Shown here: in pieces, positions 35,113-44,827 of the stretch | Numbering within the stretch: position 1 is the stretch's first letter | Layout: each line of letters begins with the position of its first letter | Notes under the pieces: model-generated | Databases searched by the model: none | Seen by the model: the letters and a program-made list of their open reading frames with translations, nothing else | Told to the model about the DNA's origin: nothing | Program-made: the position numbers and the translations under genes | Assembly (NCBI GenBank): GCA_016183765.1 | Contig: JACPEA010000013.1 | Span: 310,001 to 374,000 of the forward strand | DNA length: 64,000 bases | Reading direction: 5' to 3' | DNA from: Bacteroidota bacterium | Lineage (GTDB): Bacteria > Bacteroidota > Bacteroidia > Chitinophagales > Chitinophagaceae

Positions 35113-36861
35113 ATGCAGAAAACAGGGCAACATAAGTATGGTGTATGGGGGCTGGTAGCCGCTTTTGTGGCATTGGTGTACCTGTCGACCCTGTTTTTTT
35201 ATCGGATAGACCTGACCGCAGAAAAAAGATACAGTGTAACCCCTGCTACCAGGACCCTGTTACAGGAGATGGATAGCGTGATCACGGTCAAAGTATTCCT
35301 GACCGGTGACCTGCCGGCCGATTATAAAAAACTGAGCATTGCTACCAGGGACCTGCTGGATGAATTCCGTTCCTTATCCGGTAACCGTGTGCAGGTAAGT
35401 TTTGAAAAACCTGGCGAAGAGATTACCAATGATACGGCGAAAGTTGCTTTGTATGATAGCCTGTCGCGACTAGGTGTTGTTTTCGAAAGATCAGAAACCG
35501 TGCAGTCTGAAAAAGAAACCAACCAGCTGATCATACCTTCTGCACTGGTGAGTTTCCGCAAGGGGCAAAAGCCCATCGCTGTTGACCTGCGCAGCAGCCG
35601 TAAGATCTTTAAGCAGTTCAATGTGGTGAACGATAATAGTCCGCAGGAAGATGTGGAAGCCACCCGCAATGCCGCTGAAGCCCTGCTCGAATTCAAGTTT
35701 GCCGATGCCATCGATAAGCTTACACGTAAGTATGTCCCTACCGTTGCTTATCTGGTAGGTAATGGGGAGCCCATTGATTTTAAAGTGAATGACCTGGGTG
35801 AAAGCCTGCGCAACGAGTACCGCCTGGCAGTATTCGACATCAAAAAAGGCTATCCCGACCCTGCCATGATCGATGCATTGATGATCGTAAAACCAACACA
35901 GCCCTTTACCGAGGAAGACAAACTGAAACTGGACCAGTATGTGATGAATGGTGGTAAGATCATCTGGCTGATCGATAAACTGCATGCAGAACTGGACAGC
36001 CTCATGCGGAGCCAGGCGGAATATACGGCATTCGACAGGGGACTGGATATCGACGATATCCTTTTCAAATATGGTGTGCGCATCAATCCCGATCTGCTGC
36101 AGGACCTGAACTGTTCCAAGATCCCGATCGTGGTTGGGCAGAACACAGATGGCAGCCCGAAAATGCAGCGGGTGCCCTGGCCTTATTATCCGTTCCTTTC
36201 TGCTCACGGCGATAACCCCATCAGCAAGAACCTGGAAAGGGTATTGCCCATTTTCCCTTCCAGCATTGATACGGTAAAAGCTCCCGGCATTACAAAGACC
36301 ATACTGCTGACCAGCGATACCAATAGCCGCCGCATCAGTTCGCCGGCCATCGTTTCTATTAACAGCGTTAAAAGCGATGAAGATCTTTTATCGTTCAATA
36401 AAAGTTATGTTCCGGTGGCAGTGCTGCTCGAAGGAAAATTCAGTTCTTTATACAGTAACCGTATTAGTCAGCAGGTGATGGATTCAGTACAACGTGTTAC
36501 CGGCAGACCTTACCTGGCGCAGGCGAATAAGGGAAGCAAACAGATCGTGGTGGCCGATGCGGATATTGTGACCAATTCCATCAGCCAAACGGCGGGCCCG
36601 CTGCCCATGGGATTGTTGCCGCTGGAAAACTACCGTTTTGCCAACCGTGAGTTCTTCCTGAATTCTATCGATTACCTGGTCAGCAGGAATAAGCTGTATG
36701 AAAGTCGTAACAAGGATTTTGTGTTGCGCCTGCTGGATAAGACCAAAGTAGAAGCGCAAAGAGGACTTTGGCAGATGTTGAACATTGTGCTGCCTATTTT
36801 GTTGATCATTCTGTTCGGCGCTTTTTTCCAGTGGCAAAGGAAAAACAAATACCAGGCCTGA
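35113..36861 (+). CDS. gldG: Gliding-motility ABC transporter accessory protein GldG
   Basis: A 582-residue protein with an N-terminal transmembrane helix (YGVWGLVAAFVALVYLSTLFF), a long periplasmic domain of the GldG/ABC-type uncharacterised transporter family (RIDLTAEKRYSVTPATRTLLQ, VTVAYLVGNGEP-like region, MNGGKIIWLIDKLHAELDSL), and a C-terminal helix (MLNIVLPILLIILFGAFFQW). It directly follows gldF and would form the GldAFG complex. In some Bacteroidota lineages this complex is present without visible gliding, so motility of the host is not proven. Confidence 0.92.
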   Translation: MQKTGQHKYGVWGLVAAFVALVYLSTLFFYRIDLTAEKRYSVTPATRTLLQEMDSVITVKVFLTGDLPADYKKLSIATRDLLDEFRSLSGNRVQVSFEKPGEEITNDTAKVALYDSLSRLGVVFERSETVQSEKETNQLIIPSALVSFRKGQKPIAVDLRSSRKIFKQFNVVNDNSPQEDVEATRNAAEALLEFKFADAIDKLTRKYVPTVAYLVGNGEPIDFKVNDLGESLRNEYRLAVFDIKKGYPDPAMIDALMIVKPTQPFTEEDKLKLDQYVMNGGKIIWLIDKLHAELDSLMRSQAEYTAFDRGLDIDDILFKYGVRINPDLLQDLNCSKIPIVVGQNTDGSPKMQRVPWPYYPFLSAHGDNPISKNLERVLPIFPSSIDTVKAPGITKTILLTSDTNSRRISSPAIVSINSVKSDEDLLSFNKSYVPVAVLLEGKFSSLYSNRISQQVMDSVQRVTGRPYLAQANKGSKQIVVADADIVTNSISQTAGPLPMGLLPLENYRFANREFFLNSIDYLVSRNKLYESRNKDFVLRLLDKTKVEAQRGLWQMLNIVLPILLIILFGAFFQWQRKNKYQA

Positions 36862-36905
36862 TTTATCCTGTCAGTCTGACTATATTTACATATTAAACCT
36901 GCCGC

Positions 36906-37922
36906 ATGTCTACCCACCAACTTGTTTATGTAGTTTTTGCCATAGTACTGGTCATAGCCCTTGTTTTCGATCTGGGTTTGCTCAGTAAAAAGAACAAGAC
37001 CGTTACCATCAAACAGGCTTTTTACCAGACTGCATTTTGGGTAGGCCTGGCATTGGTATTCTTTGTGTTCATGTGGATCGAAGGTCCATCGCTGGCGGCC
37101 GAATCTGTATCTAATGGAGTAGCTGGTACCGTAACGGGTTCACAACTGGCGCTGGAATTTCTGAGCGCTTACCTGATGGAATGGAGCCTGAGTATTGATA
37201 ATATTTTTGTGTTCATACTCATTTTTACCTCGTTTGGCGTAAAAGAAAAACATTATCCCCGTGTATTATTGGCAGGGATACTGATGGCCATCCTGTTCCG
37301 GATCATTTTTATTACGGTAGGGGTAGTGCTGGTGGCCAAGTTCTCCTGGATACTGTATATTTTTGGTGTGTTCCTGGTATATACCGGGTATAAAATGTTC
37401 ACGAGTACCGAAGATGAGGAATTTGATCCGCATGATTCCAAAGTGTACCGGTTCCTGAAAAAGTTCCTGCCACTGGTTAACCATGACGGGGATGGTAAAT
37501 ATGTGATCCGCGAGAACGGTAGGCCGGTATATACTTCCCTGTTCGTGGTAGTGGTTTTATTGGCAGCCATTGACCTGGTATTTGCACTCGACTCCATTCC
37601 TGCGGTAATGGGGATCTCCAAGGATCCACTGGTGATATACACGTCCAATATTTTCGCTGTATTGGGCCTGCGCTCTCTTTTCTTTTTACTGAGAGGCGCC
37701 GTAACCAAATTCGATTACCTGCAGCAGGGTATCGCCATCGTGCTGGTGTTCATTGGTGCAAAAATGCTTGGGGAACATTACCTGAACCAATGGATACCCA
37801 AATCCACGCAGGTGTTCCTGTCGCTGGGCGTGATCATGCTCTGTATCTCAGGCTCGATATTTTATTCAATATTCATGAGTAAAAAAGGCGTACCAAAAGA
37901 TGTGAACGATGGTTCCCTCTAA
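36906..37922 (+). CDS. TerC/Alx-family integral membrane protein
   Basis: A 338-residue membrane protein with about nine helices. The family's conserved acidic residues are present in EWSLSIDNIFVFILIF and AAIDLVFALDSIPAVMGIS, thought to lie in a cation path; Alx-type members are linked to manganese export and metal loading of secreted proteins. The cytoplasmic loop (FTSTEDEEFDPHDSKVYRFL) is acidic. It sits 44 bp after gldG and 15 bp before murF-alr on the same strand, with no clear functional link to either. Confidence 0.9.
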   Translation: MSTHQLVYVVFAIVLVIALVFDLGLLSKKNKTVTIKQAFYQTAFWVGLALVFFVFMWIEGPSLAAESVSNGVAGTVTGSQLALEFLSAYLMEWSLSIDNIFVFILIFTSFGVKEKHYPRVLLAGILMAILFRIIFITVGVVLVAKFSWILYIFGVFLVYTGYKMFTSTEDEEFDPHDSKVYRFLKKFLPLVNHDGDGKYVIRENGRPVYTSLFVVVVLLAAIDLVFALDSIPAVMGISKDPLVIYTSNIFAVLGLRSLFFLLRGAVTKFDYLQQGIAIVLVFIGAKMLGEHYLNQWIPKSTQVFLSLGVIMLCISGSIFYSIFMSKKGVPKDVNDGSL

Positions 37923-37937
37923 CCTTAACCGAACTAC

Positions 37938-40433
37938 TTGATATACCGCATACGAGATATTGTACCTATCCTGCAGGCAGTTGTAACTATACAGGCCGAT
38001 ACTGTTATAGAACACCTGCTTATCGACAGCCGTAAGATCGTATTCCCCGCCACCTCCCTTTTTTTTGCCATCAGCGGTCCGCGGCGCGACGGGCACCAAT
38101 TTATCCTGGAAGTGTATGAACGTGGGGTCCGGCATTTTGTGGTACGAAAAGGCTATGCTCCTCCGGAAGGCTTAGCAGGTGCTGTTTTTTTAGCAGTGCC
38201 CGATGTGCTGGAAGCCCTTCAACAGCTGGCAGCTCACCACCGTAGCCGATTTTCAATACCGGTGATCGGGGTCACGGGCAGTAACGGTAAGACCATCGTA
38301 AAAGAATGGCTGTACCAATTGCTGCAAAAAGATTTTGTGATTGTACGAAGCCCGCGCAGTTATAACTCGCAGGTAGGTGTGCCATTGAGTGTTTGGCAAC
38401 TGAATGAACAGCATACGCTGGCGATCTTTGAAGCCGGCATTTCTACCCATCATGAGATGCAACGGCTGGAAAAGATCATTCAACCCACAGCCGGTGTATT
38501 CACCAACCTGGCCGATGCACATAATGAGGGTTTTGAAAGCATGCGGCAAAAGGCCCTGGAGAAAGCGGGTTTGTTCCATAACAGCCATTCGCTCGTGTTT
38601 GGCAGGGAAGTACTGCAAAACCAGCTTGATCCGGAGGGGAAAGACAAAGCCAAGTTCGCTGGTACCCGGGATTTTTTTTCCTGGAGCCGCGGGTCCGATG
38701 CCACACTTGCTGTTGTCTCTGAAGAGAGAACGGGAAACACGACACGTATCAATGCAGTGTACAAAGGCGAAACTATTGATATAACGATACCCTTTACAGA
38801 CAGGGTCTCGATTGATAATGCGATCACCTGCTGGTCTGTAATGCTGCAGATGAATTATGCAGCAGTTGTGATCCGGGAAAGGATGTTATTACTGGAGCCG
38901 GTAGACATGCGGATGCAACTCAAAAAAGCCATCAACAATTGTTACCTGCTCAATGATAGTTACAGCAATGACATGTCCTCCCTTGATCTTGCCATTGATC
39001 ACCTGCAACAGCAGGCAGGTTCTCATCGTACCACGCTGATACTCTCTGATATCCTTCAGTCCGGACAATATGAAGAAGCATTGTACCGTGATATTGCGGA
39101 ACAGTTGGTGATCCGGGGTATACACCGGCTGATCGGTATTGGCCCGTCCATTATGCGTTACCAGCACCTGTTCACGGAATCCGGCTCGTTGGAAAACCTG
39201 GCTTTTTATCCCTCCACCGAAGTTTTCCTGCAACAGGTCACCACACACGATTTTCTGAACGAATATATCCTGCTGAAAGGCGCCCGTGTTTTTGCATTTG
39301 AACGGATCTCTGCCTGGCTGGAACAGCAAGTGCACCAGACGGTGATGGAGATCAACCTTACGGCCATGGGGCATAATCTCCGGCAATACCAGCAGCAGTT
39401 GAAACCTTCAACCAAACTGATGGCCATGGTAAAAGCCTTCAGTTATGGCAGCGGCAGCGTAGAAGTGGCGCGGATACTGCAGTTTCATAAAGTGGATTAC
39501 CTGGCAGTGGCTTATGCCGATGAAGGGGTGGCGTTACGTAATGCCGGTATCAGCCTTCCCATCATGGTGATGAATGTAGACCCCGCAGGTTTTGATTCGC
39601 TGGTGACACATAACCTGGAACCGGAGATCTATTCTTTCCCTATTTATCATGCTTTTCATCACTACCTTGATCAACAGGGTATACAGCAGTTCCCGGTCCA
39701 TATTAAATTCAATACCGGCATGAACCGGCTGGGTTTTGAAGTGGAAGAGGCAGCAGCGATTGCTGAATGGTTACACACAAGACAGACCATGGCTGTTAAA
39801 ACCGTGTTCAGTCACCTGGTAGGTAGCGAAGCCGCGATACACGATGGGTTCACGCAAACGCAGGTGACAGGTTTTGTAAATGCCTGTGAGATACTGCAGC
39901 AGAAACTGGGGTATCATTTTACCCGGCATATCGCCAATACAGCGGCCATTTTCCGTCATCCTGAGTATCAGTTTGATATGGTGCGACTGGGCATTGGCCT
40001 CTACGGAGTGGACAGTGCAGACGGAGAACAACTGAACCTCCAGACAGTAGCTACCCTGCGGTCCACGATCGCGCAGATCCGGAAAGTAAAAAAAGGAGAA
40101 AGTGTAGGGTATAACCGAAAAGGAGTGGTGGAGCGCGATAGCCTGATAGCGACCATCCGCATCGGTTACGCCGATGGTTTTGGCAGGAAACTGGGTAACG
40201 GAAAAGCCAGTGTATATGTAAATGGCCAACTGGCCCCGGTGATCGGAAATGTTTGTATGGATATGACGATGCTGGATATAACGGGTATCCCAGGTGTGAA
40301 AGAGGGAATGGAAGTGGAACTGTTTGGTAAACACCTGCCCGTGCAACAACTGGCCAAATGGGGAGATACCATTGCTTATGAGATCATGACGGGGATCAGC
40401 CAGCGGGTTAAACGGGTATACCTGGAAGAGTAA
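37938..40433 (+). CDS. Bifunctional MurF ligase / alanine racemase
   Basis: An 831-residue fusion for peptidoglycan synthesis. Residues 1-~450 are MurF, the ligase adding D-Ala-D-Ala to UDP-MurNAc-tripeptide, with the ATP loop GVTGSNGKTIVKEW (111-124) and a central NxQxGVP-type segment SYNSQVGVPLSVW. Residues ~460-831 are alanine racemase with PLP lysine K499 in MVKAFSYGSG and catalytic Tyr Y744 in RIGYADGF. The start is TTG at 37938: an in-frame stop lies just upstream and no ATG precedes the conserved N-terminus (MIYRIRDIVPIL). Such fusions are known in Bacteroidota and couple D-Ala supply to its use. Confidence 0.95.
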   Translation: MIYRIRDIVPILQAVVTIQADTVIEHLLIDSRKIVFPATSLFFAISGPRRDGHQFILEVYERGVRHFVVRKGYAPPEGLAGAVFLAVPDVLEALQQLAAHHRSRFSIPVIGVTGSNGKTIVKEWLYQLLQKDFVIVRSPRSYNSQVGVPLSVWQLNEQHTLAIFEAGISTHHEMQRLEKIIQPTAGVFTNLADAHNEGFESMRQKALEKAGLFHNSHSLVFGREVLQNQLDPEGKDKAKFAGTRDFFSWSRGSDATLAVVSEERTGNTTRINAVYKGETIDITIPFTDRVSIDNAITCWSVMLQMNYAAVVIRERMLLLEPVDMRMQLKKAINNCYLLNDSYSNDMSSLDLAIDHLQQQAGSHRTTLILSDILQSGQYEEALYRDIAEQLVIRGIHRLIGIGPSIMRYQHLFTESGSLENLAFYPSTEVFLQQVTTHDFLNEYILLKGARVFAFERISAWLEQQVHQTVMEINLTAMGHNLRQYQQQLKPSTKLMAMVKAFSYGSGSVEVARILQFHKVDYLAVAYADEGVALRNAGISLPIMVMNVDPAGFDSLVTHNLEPEIYSFPIYHAFHHYLDQQGIQQFPVHIKFNTGMNRLGFEVEEAAAIAEWLHTRQTMAVKTVFSHLVGSEAAIHDGFTQTQVTGFVNACEILQQKLGYHFTRHIANTAAIFRHPEYQFDMVRLGIGLYGVDSADGEQLNLQTVATLRSTIAQIRKVKKGESVGYNRKGVVERDSLIATIRIGYADGFGRKLGNGKASVYVNGQLAPVIGNVCMDMTMLDITGIPGVKEGMEVELFGKHLPVQQLAKWGDTIAYEIMTGISQRVKRVYLEE

Positions 40434-40515
40434 GCGGGGTTGTACCGGGTAAAACCATAAGTGGTAAGAAATTCCCAAATCGACGGTAGTCAAATTTCAA
40501 AATAATACAAAGCCC

Positions 40516-40523
40516 TATCTTTG
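40516..40523 (+). promoter_or_regulatory. Bacteroidota-type -7 box ahead of lspA
   Basis: TATCTTTG matches TAnnTTTG and lies 20 bp before the GTG start of lspA. Confidence 0.45.
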
Positions 40524-40543
40524 CCCACCATAAAAAACATGCA

Positions 40544-41221
40544 GTGAAAGCCAGACAAATCGTATTTCTTATTCTGCTGATCATTTTTGCCGACCAGGCG
40601 CTGAAGTTTTACATCAAACTGAATTATTATGCCGGTGAGGAGCATAAAGTCATCGGCAACTGGTTCCGCCTGCATTTTGTAGAGAATGAGGGTATGGCCT
40701 GGGGCTGGAAATTCGGTGGTGATTTTGGTAAGATCCTGCTCACCCTGTTCCGGCTGGTGGCCGTGATCTGGGGTAGTTTTCTGCTGCGTGATTTCATCCG
40801 TAAAAAATACCACCGGGGATTTATCGTTTGTGCCGCATTGATCTATGCCGGGGCACTGGGTAACCTGATCGACAGTTTATTGTACGGACTGATTTTCGAG
40901 CAAAGCAATCCTTTCTCACAGAACGTGGCCCGCTTTTTCCCTCCGGGGGGTGGTTATGCCAGCTTCCTGCACGGTAAAGTGGTGGATATGTTCTATTTCC
41001 CCATTATTACCAATGCCCATTTTCCTTCGTGGATGCCCTGGATAGGTGGTGATGAGTTCGAGTTCTTCCGCCCCGTATTTAACCTGGCCGATGCTTCTAT
41101 TTCTGCCGGCGTAATTGCGATCCTGGTTTTTCAGAACCGTTTCTTTAAAAAACACGAGGAACTGCAACATCAGACGATTGAGACAGATAGTGTGGTAAAC
41201 GACAAGACACAGATATTTTAA
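40544..41221 (+). CDS. lspA: Lipoprotein signal peptidase (signal peptidase II)
   Basis: A 225-residue inner-membrane aspartyl protease that removes signal peptides from prolipoproteins such as the SusD and other lipoproteins in this window. The start is a GTG at 40544; the ATG 5 bp upstream is out of frame and stops at once. The catalytic Asp residues lie in ALGNLIDSLLYG and FNLADASIS, and the N-terminal FADQALKFYIK and FVENEGMAWG are conserved. The protein is longer than in E. coli (164), with an extra loop (~FFPPGGGYASFLHG), as usual for Bacteroidota. Confidence 0.94.
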   Translation: MKARQIVFLILLIIFADQALKFYIKLNYYAGEEHKVIGNWFRLHFVENEGMAWGWKFGGDFGKILLTLFRLVAVIWGSFLLRDFIRKKYHRGFIVCAALIYAGALGNLIDSLLYGLIFEQSNPFSQNVARFFPPGGGYASFLHGKVVDMFYFPIITNAHFPSWMPWIGGDEFEFFRPVFNLADASISAGVIAILVFQNRFFKKHEELQHQTIETDSVVNDKTQIF

Positions 41222-41242
41222 AAGACAATTAAGATAAATACG

Positions 41243-41269
41243 AAGCCCCGGCACATAGTATCGGGGCTT
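41243..41269. terminator. Hairpin terminator between lspA and the lipoprotein gene
   Basis: AAGCCCCG (41243-41250) pairs with CGGGGCTT (41262-41269) around an 11-base loop. It lies between convergent genes. Confidence 0.65.
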
Positions 41270-41294
41270 AGCATTATAAGAAGAAGTCAGTTTT

Positions 41295-42350
41295 TTACTT
41301 GATCACTGGTATGCCGAAGAGTGAAATACTTTGTGCCGGTGTGGTATTGAATACCTGGTCTATCAGGCCATATCCCTTGGCATAATAGCTGTTCCCCGAG
41401 AAAATGGTTTGATAACTGCTGCCATTATCGGCCAGGAACTGGATCTCCCGTTTTACATTGATGACATTGGAGTACTGCTTACCCCCAATGGTATATGGGG
41501 AGGTATTTTTGGTGATGATGGTGAATACCGCTTTAGCTGTTCCTCTTACACCATTGGTCCAGTAACCGGGTTGTGCGGTAGAGGACCAGCTCTCGCCTAC
41601 ATTGGCGCTTTCTTTCAGGAAAGGATAGCTGATGAATGAATTGGGTATGGTGTCGAAGATCAGTGTGTAATCGAAATCAACACTACTTAATGCGTAATAG
41701 GTTCCCTTGCCGTCTTTGGCAAAATAGAATGTGTCCTGCAGCCTGGTGGCAAACTGTGCATAGCTGAGGGTATCGCGTACGATCTGGCCAGCAGCTACGC
41801 TTACGGTAAATGTGTCGATATTACCGAGTTTGGGTATGTATTGGTATACCCAGCTGGAGCCATTTGTGGTGGGAAAATAATCGCCCCCAGTACCACTACC
41901 GCTACCGGAGCCACTACCGGATACCGGAACGGAGAAACTACAGATATTGTTATTGAAGATCAGTACAAAATCGGTGGTCTTGGGGAGGATGGGCGTTCCA
42001 TAACCTTTCAGTTTGATCACGGCAGGGCCGGTGCTTACGGCAAAACCGGAATCCAGGAACCACATACCATTCACCGTATCGGAATAGATCTTGTATTTAC
42101 CCTGTGCAGTAAAGTTTACATTGATGTTCACGTAGTTATAGGTGGCTACCAGTGGGGTGTCCACTTTATATTCCCCCAGTACTTCGGAAGATTTGCAGTT
42201 TCCCAGTGAGTCTACCAGCTCTCCCTGAGCGGTACCATTAAATCCACCTTTTTCCACGCTGTATTCCTTTTTACATGCCTGGAAAGCAAAGAACACAGCG
42301 AGGATAACACTGAGTCGGAGGGTTAATTTGATCATGGTTGGTTTTTGCAT
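41295..42350 (-). CDS. Hypothetical lipoprotein with Gly-Ser linker
   Basis: A 351-residue predicted lipoprotein: the signal segment ends in a lipobox FFAFQAC (acceptor C26) followed by KKEY. Residues ~30-143 form a first beta-rich domain (NYVNINVNFTAQGKYKIYSD), then a flexible linker of alternating Gly and Ser (144-156), then a second beta-rich domain (~157-351, opening DYFPTTNGSSWVYQY). The start may be 42350 or the second ATG at 42335. I recognise no named family. It is followed upstream by the hydroxyacid dehydrogenase on the same strand, without an obvious shared function. Surface exposure is possible but not shown. Confidence 0.7.
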   Translation of the reverse strand: MQKPTMIKLTLRLSVILAVFFAFQACKKEYSVEKGGFNGTAQGELVDSLGNCKSSEVLGEYKVDTPLVATYNYVNINVNFTAQGKYKIYSDTVNGMWFLDSGFAVSTGPAVIKLKGYGTPILPKTTDFVLIFNNNICSFSVPVSGSGSGSGSGTGGDYFPTTNGSSWVYQYIPKLGNIDTFTVSVAAGQIVRDTLSYAQFATRLQDTFYFAKDGKGTYYALSSVDFDYTLIFDTIPNSFISYPFLKESANVGESWSSTAQPGYWTNGVRGTAKAVFTIITKNTSPYTIGGKQYSNVINVKREIQFLADNGSSYQTIFSGNSYYAKGYGLIDQVFNTTPAQSISLFGIPVIK

Positions 42351-42381
42351 TTACTGGATGTATACGAATATCAGATAAAAT

Positions 42382-43377
42382 TTATACTAATAACGCTGCC
42401 CGGCTGGTCAAATTACCGTTTTTTAATAACTGATCCACATTATTTAACGTTGTAGTTGCGATCTGTGACAGGGCTTCATCGGTGAAAAAAGCCTGGTGAG
42501 CGGTGATCAGTACATTGGGGAAGCTCATTAAGCGTTGAATTTCATCGTCCTGTATTACGGTGCCACTCAGATCGCGAAAAAACAGGTGCTCTTCCTGTTC
42601 GTACACATCAATGCCCAGGTAGCCGATCTGGCCCGATTTAAGCCCCTGGATGGCTGCTTTGGTATCGATCAGTCCGCCCCGGCTGGTATTGATCAGCATG
42701 GCCCCGGGTTTCATCATTTCTATGGTAGTTGTATTGATCAGGTACCTGGTCTGTTCGTTCAAAGGACAGTGCAGCGAAATGATATCCGTATTCAATACAT
42801 CGGTTAGCGGATGATAGGTAACGCCAATAGCTTCCAGTTCTGTATTGGCGATCACATCGAATGCTTTTACCTGGCAACCCAGGCCCATCATCATCCGGCA
42901 GAAGGCTCTTCCGATATTACCGGTCCCGATCACACCAATGGTCTTTCCGTACAGGTTAAAACCCAGTAAACCATTCAATGAAAAATTCTGTTCCCTTACC
43001 CGGTTATAGGCTTTGTGTGTTTTCCGGTTCAGTGTTATGATCAGTGCCAATGCATGTTCCGCTACCGCCTCGGGCGAGTAGGCCGGTACCCTGCATACTT
43101 TGATGCCGAGCGCTTTGGCGGCTTCCAGGTCAACATTGTTGAAACCGGCACAACGCAGAGCAATGATCTTAACACCTTTGTCGGCCAGTTGCCGGCATAC
43201 CAATGCCGTTACTTTATCGTTCACAAAAACACATACAGCTTCGGCATGATCAACCAAGCCGACGGTCTGTTCGTTCAGTTGCGATTTATGATGCACCAGC
43301 TCAAAACCCAGGTGGGTATTATGGCTGTTGAAGAAATCCTTATCGTACGGTTGCGCGGAGAAAAAGATGATTTTCAT
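42382..43377 (-). CDS. D-2-hydroxyacid dehydrogenase, D-lactate dehydrogenase-like
   Basis: A 331-residue NAD-dependent dehydrogenase similar to E. coli LdhA (329 residues), which reduces pyruvate to D-lactate. The nucleotide fold is GKTIGVIGTGNIGRAFCRM; the substrate and catalytic residues appear as ALRCAGFNNVDLEAA, NTSRGGLIDTKA (Arg), DVYEQEEHLFF (Glu) and ITAHQAFFTDEAL (His). It starts about 130 bp downstream of the hemL stop on the same strand, separated from it by a long family A repeat. Confidence 0.9.
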   Translation of the reverse strand: MKIIFFSAQPYDKDFFNSHNTHLGFELVHHKSQLNEQTVGLVDHAEAVCVFVNDKVTALVCRQLADKGVKIIALRCAGFNNVDLEAAKALGIKVCRVPAYSPEAVAEHALALIITLNRKTHKAYNRVREQNFSLNGLLGFNLYGKTIGVIGTGNIGRAFCRMMMGLGCQVKAFDVIANTELEAIGVTYHPLTDVLNTDIISLHCPLNEQTRYLINTTTIEMMKPGAMLINTSRGGLIDTKAAIQGLKSGQIGYLGIDVYEQEEHLFFRDLSGTVIQDDEIQRLMSFPNVLITAHQAFFTDEALSQIATTTLNNVDQLLKNGNLTSRAALLV

Positions 43378-43412
43378 AATACGCTAAAGATACGGAGGCT
43401 TGGGGAATCGGG

Positions 43413-43512
43413 GTGAATCGTCAGTGGTGAGTGGTGAGTGGTGAGTGGTGAGTAGGGAGTGGGGAGTGAGGGTAATACTCTCCCTACTCACCACTCACTA
43501 CTGACGATTCAC
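43413..43512. repeat. 100-bp inverted repeat, family A, overlapping the hemL stop codon
   Basis: GTGAATCGTCAGT at the left end (43413-43425) is mirrored by ACTGACGATTCAC at the right end (43500-43512). Between them are four GTGAGTG-type direct repeats and the mirrored TACTCACCACTCACTA. The hemL stop codon (minus strand, 43511-43509) is part of the right arm. Confidence 0.85.
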
Positions 43513-44795
43513 AAGATATCTTTCAGACTTTCTTCGGTTGCCTGAATGGTCTTGTCGAGATCGGTGTAGGACAAAGCATTGTTCAGGAACCAGCTTTCGA
43601 AAGCGGAAGGTGGCAGGTACACGCCGCGTTGCAGCATGGCATGAAAATATTTTTTGAAGAGCTCGTTGTTGGCTGATGCGGCAGTAGCAAAATCAGTGAC
43701 CGGATGATCGCTGAAATGCAGACTGATCATAGAGCCCATGCGGTTGATCACATAAGGAGTACCGGAGGTCTTGAGTACGGCGTCCAGCCCTTTGTGCAGG
43801 TACGCGGTCTTTTCTTCGAGTTCTGTATAGATTCCCGGTTTGTTCTTTAATTCGGTGAGCATGGTAAAACCGGCCACCATAGCAATCGGGTTGCCGCTAA
43901 GGGTTCCTGCCTGGTACACATTACCCAGCGGAGCGATCTTTTCCATGATCTCGCATTTGCCGCCAAAAGCGCCTACGGGCATACCACCACCAATTACTTT
44001 GCCATAGGTTACCAGGTCTGCATCTATCTTCAAATGCTGTTGTGCGCCACCGGCGGCCAGCCGGAAACCGGTCATGACTTCATCGAAAATGAAAACAATG
44101 CCTTCCCTGTCGCAGATCTTGCGCAATCCTTCCAGGAAACCGGGCTCGGGTAATATGCAACCCATATTGCCCACCACAGGTTCGGTGATGATGGCTGCGA
44201 TCTCGTTCTTGTTTTCTTTCACCAGTTGTTCAACGGCTTCCAGGTCGTTGAAAGCGCAGGTGAGCGTATCGTTGGCCACACCGCCGGTGACACCAGGAAC
44301 GGTCTGTATGTTGAATGTGGCCAGTCCGCTGCCGGCTTTCACCAGGAATGCATCGGCATGTCCATGATAACATCCCTCAAATTTGATGAACTTATTCTTG
44401 CCGGTATACCCTCTCGCCAGTCGAAGCGCACTCATGCAGGCTTCCGTTCCGCTGCTCACCATCCTTACCAGGTCTATGTTCGGGGCCATACTCTTGATCA
44501 GTTCGGCCATCTGTAGCTCCAGTTCGGTAGGTGCTCCGTACGAGGTGGATAACAGGGCTTTTTCCTGGATGGCTTTCACTACGGGTTCGTAGGCATGTCC
44601 CAGGATCATGGGCCCCCAGGAAGCGATATAGTCAATATAGTTGTTGCCATCGGCATCGTATAAATAAGCGCCCTTTGCTTTTTCGATGAACAAAGGTGTT
44701 CCGCCCACGCTTTTAAATGCCCGTACCGGTGAGTTCACGCCGCCTGGAATGCATTGCTGCGCGCGGGTGAAGAGTTGTTTGCTTTTTTCGTACAT
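43509..44795 (-). CDS. hemL: Glutamate-1-semialdehyde 2,1-aminomutase
   Basis: A 428-residue PLP enzyme that makes 5-aminolevulinate from glutamate semialdehyde, the product of HemA. The PLP lysine is K266 in [19 protein letters not shown]; other conserved runs are [29 protein letters not shown] and [11 protein letters not shown]. Length equals that of other HemL proteins. It is the last heme gene in the leftward cluster, separated from hemB by a four-helix-bundle gene with flanking repeats. Its stop codon lies in a repeat. Confidence 0.97.
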   Translation of the reverse strand: MYEKSKQLFTRAQQCIPGGVNSPVRAFKSVGGTPLFIEKAKGAYLYDADGNNYIDYIASWGPMILGHAYEPVVKAIQEKALLSTSYGAPTELELQMAELIKSMAPNIDLVRMVSSGTEACMSALRLARGYTGKNKFIKFEGCYHGHADAFLVKAGSGLATFNIQTVPGVTGGVANDTLTCAFNDLEAVEQLVKENKNEIAAIITEPVVGNMGCILPEPGFLEGLRKICDREGIVFIFDEVMTGFRLAAGGAQQHLKIDADLVTYGKVIGGGMPVGAFGGKCEIMEKIAPLGNVYQAGTLSGNPIAMVAGFTMLTELKNKPGIYTELEEKTAYLHKGLDAVLKTSGTPYVINRMGSMISLHFSDHPVTDFATAASANNELFKKYFHAMLQRGVYLPPSAFESWFLNNALSYTDLDKTIQATEESLKDIL

Positions 44796-44799
44796 TTTT

Positions 44800-44825
44800 G
44801 TGAGTTGTGAGTGGTCAGTAGTGAG
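44800..44825. repeat. Family A repeat, left flank of the four-helix-bundle gene
   Basis: GTGAGTTGTGAGTGGTCAGT at 44800-44819, continuing AGTGAG. It fills the 32-bp gap between the hemL start codon and the four-helix-bundle stop codon and is inverted relative to the copy at 45238-45268. Confidence 0.75.
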
Positions 44826-44827
44826 TT

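Noticed and set aside
43413..43512. CRISPR array
   Set aside because: The GTGAGTG units are directly adjacent with no unique spacers of constant length, and no cas gene is near.
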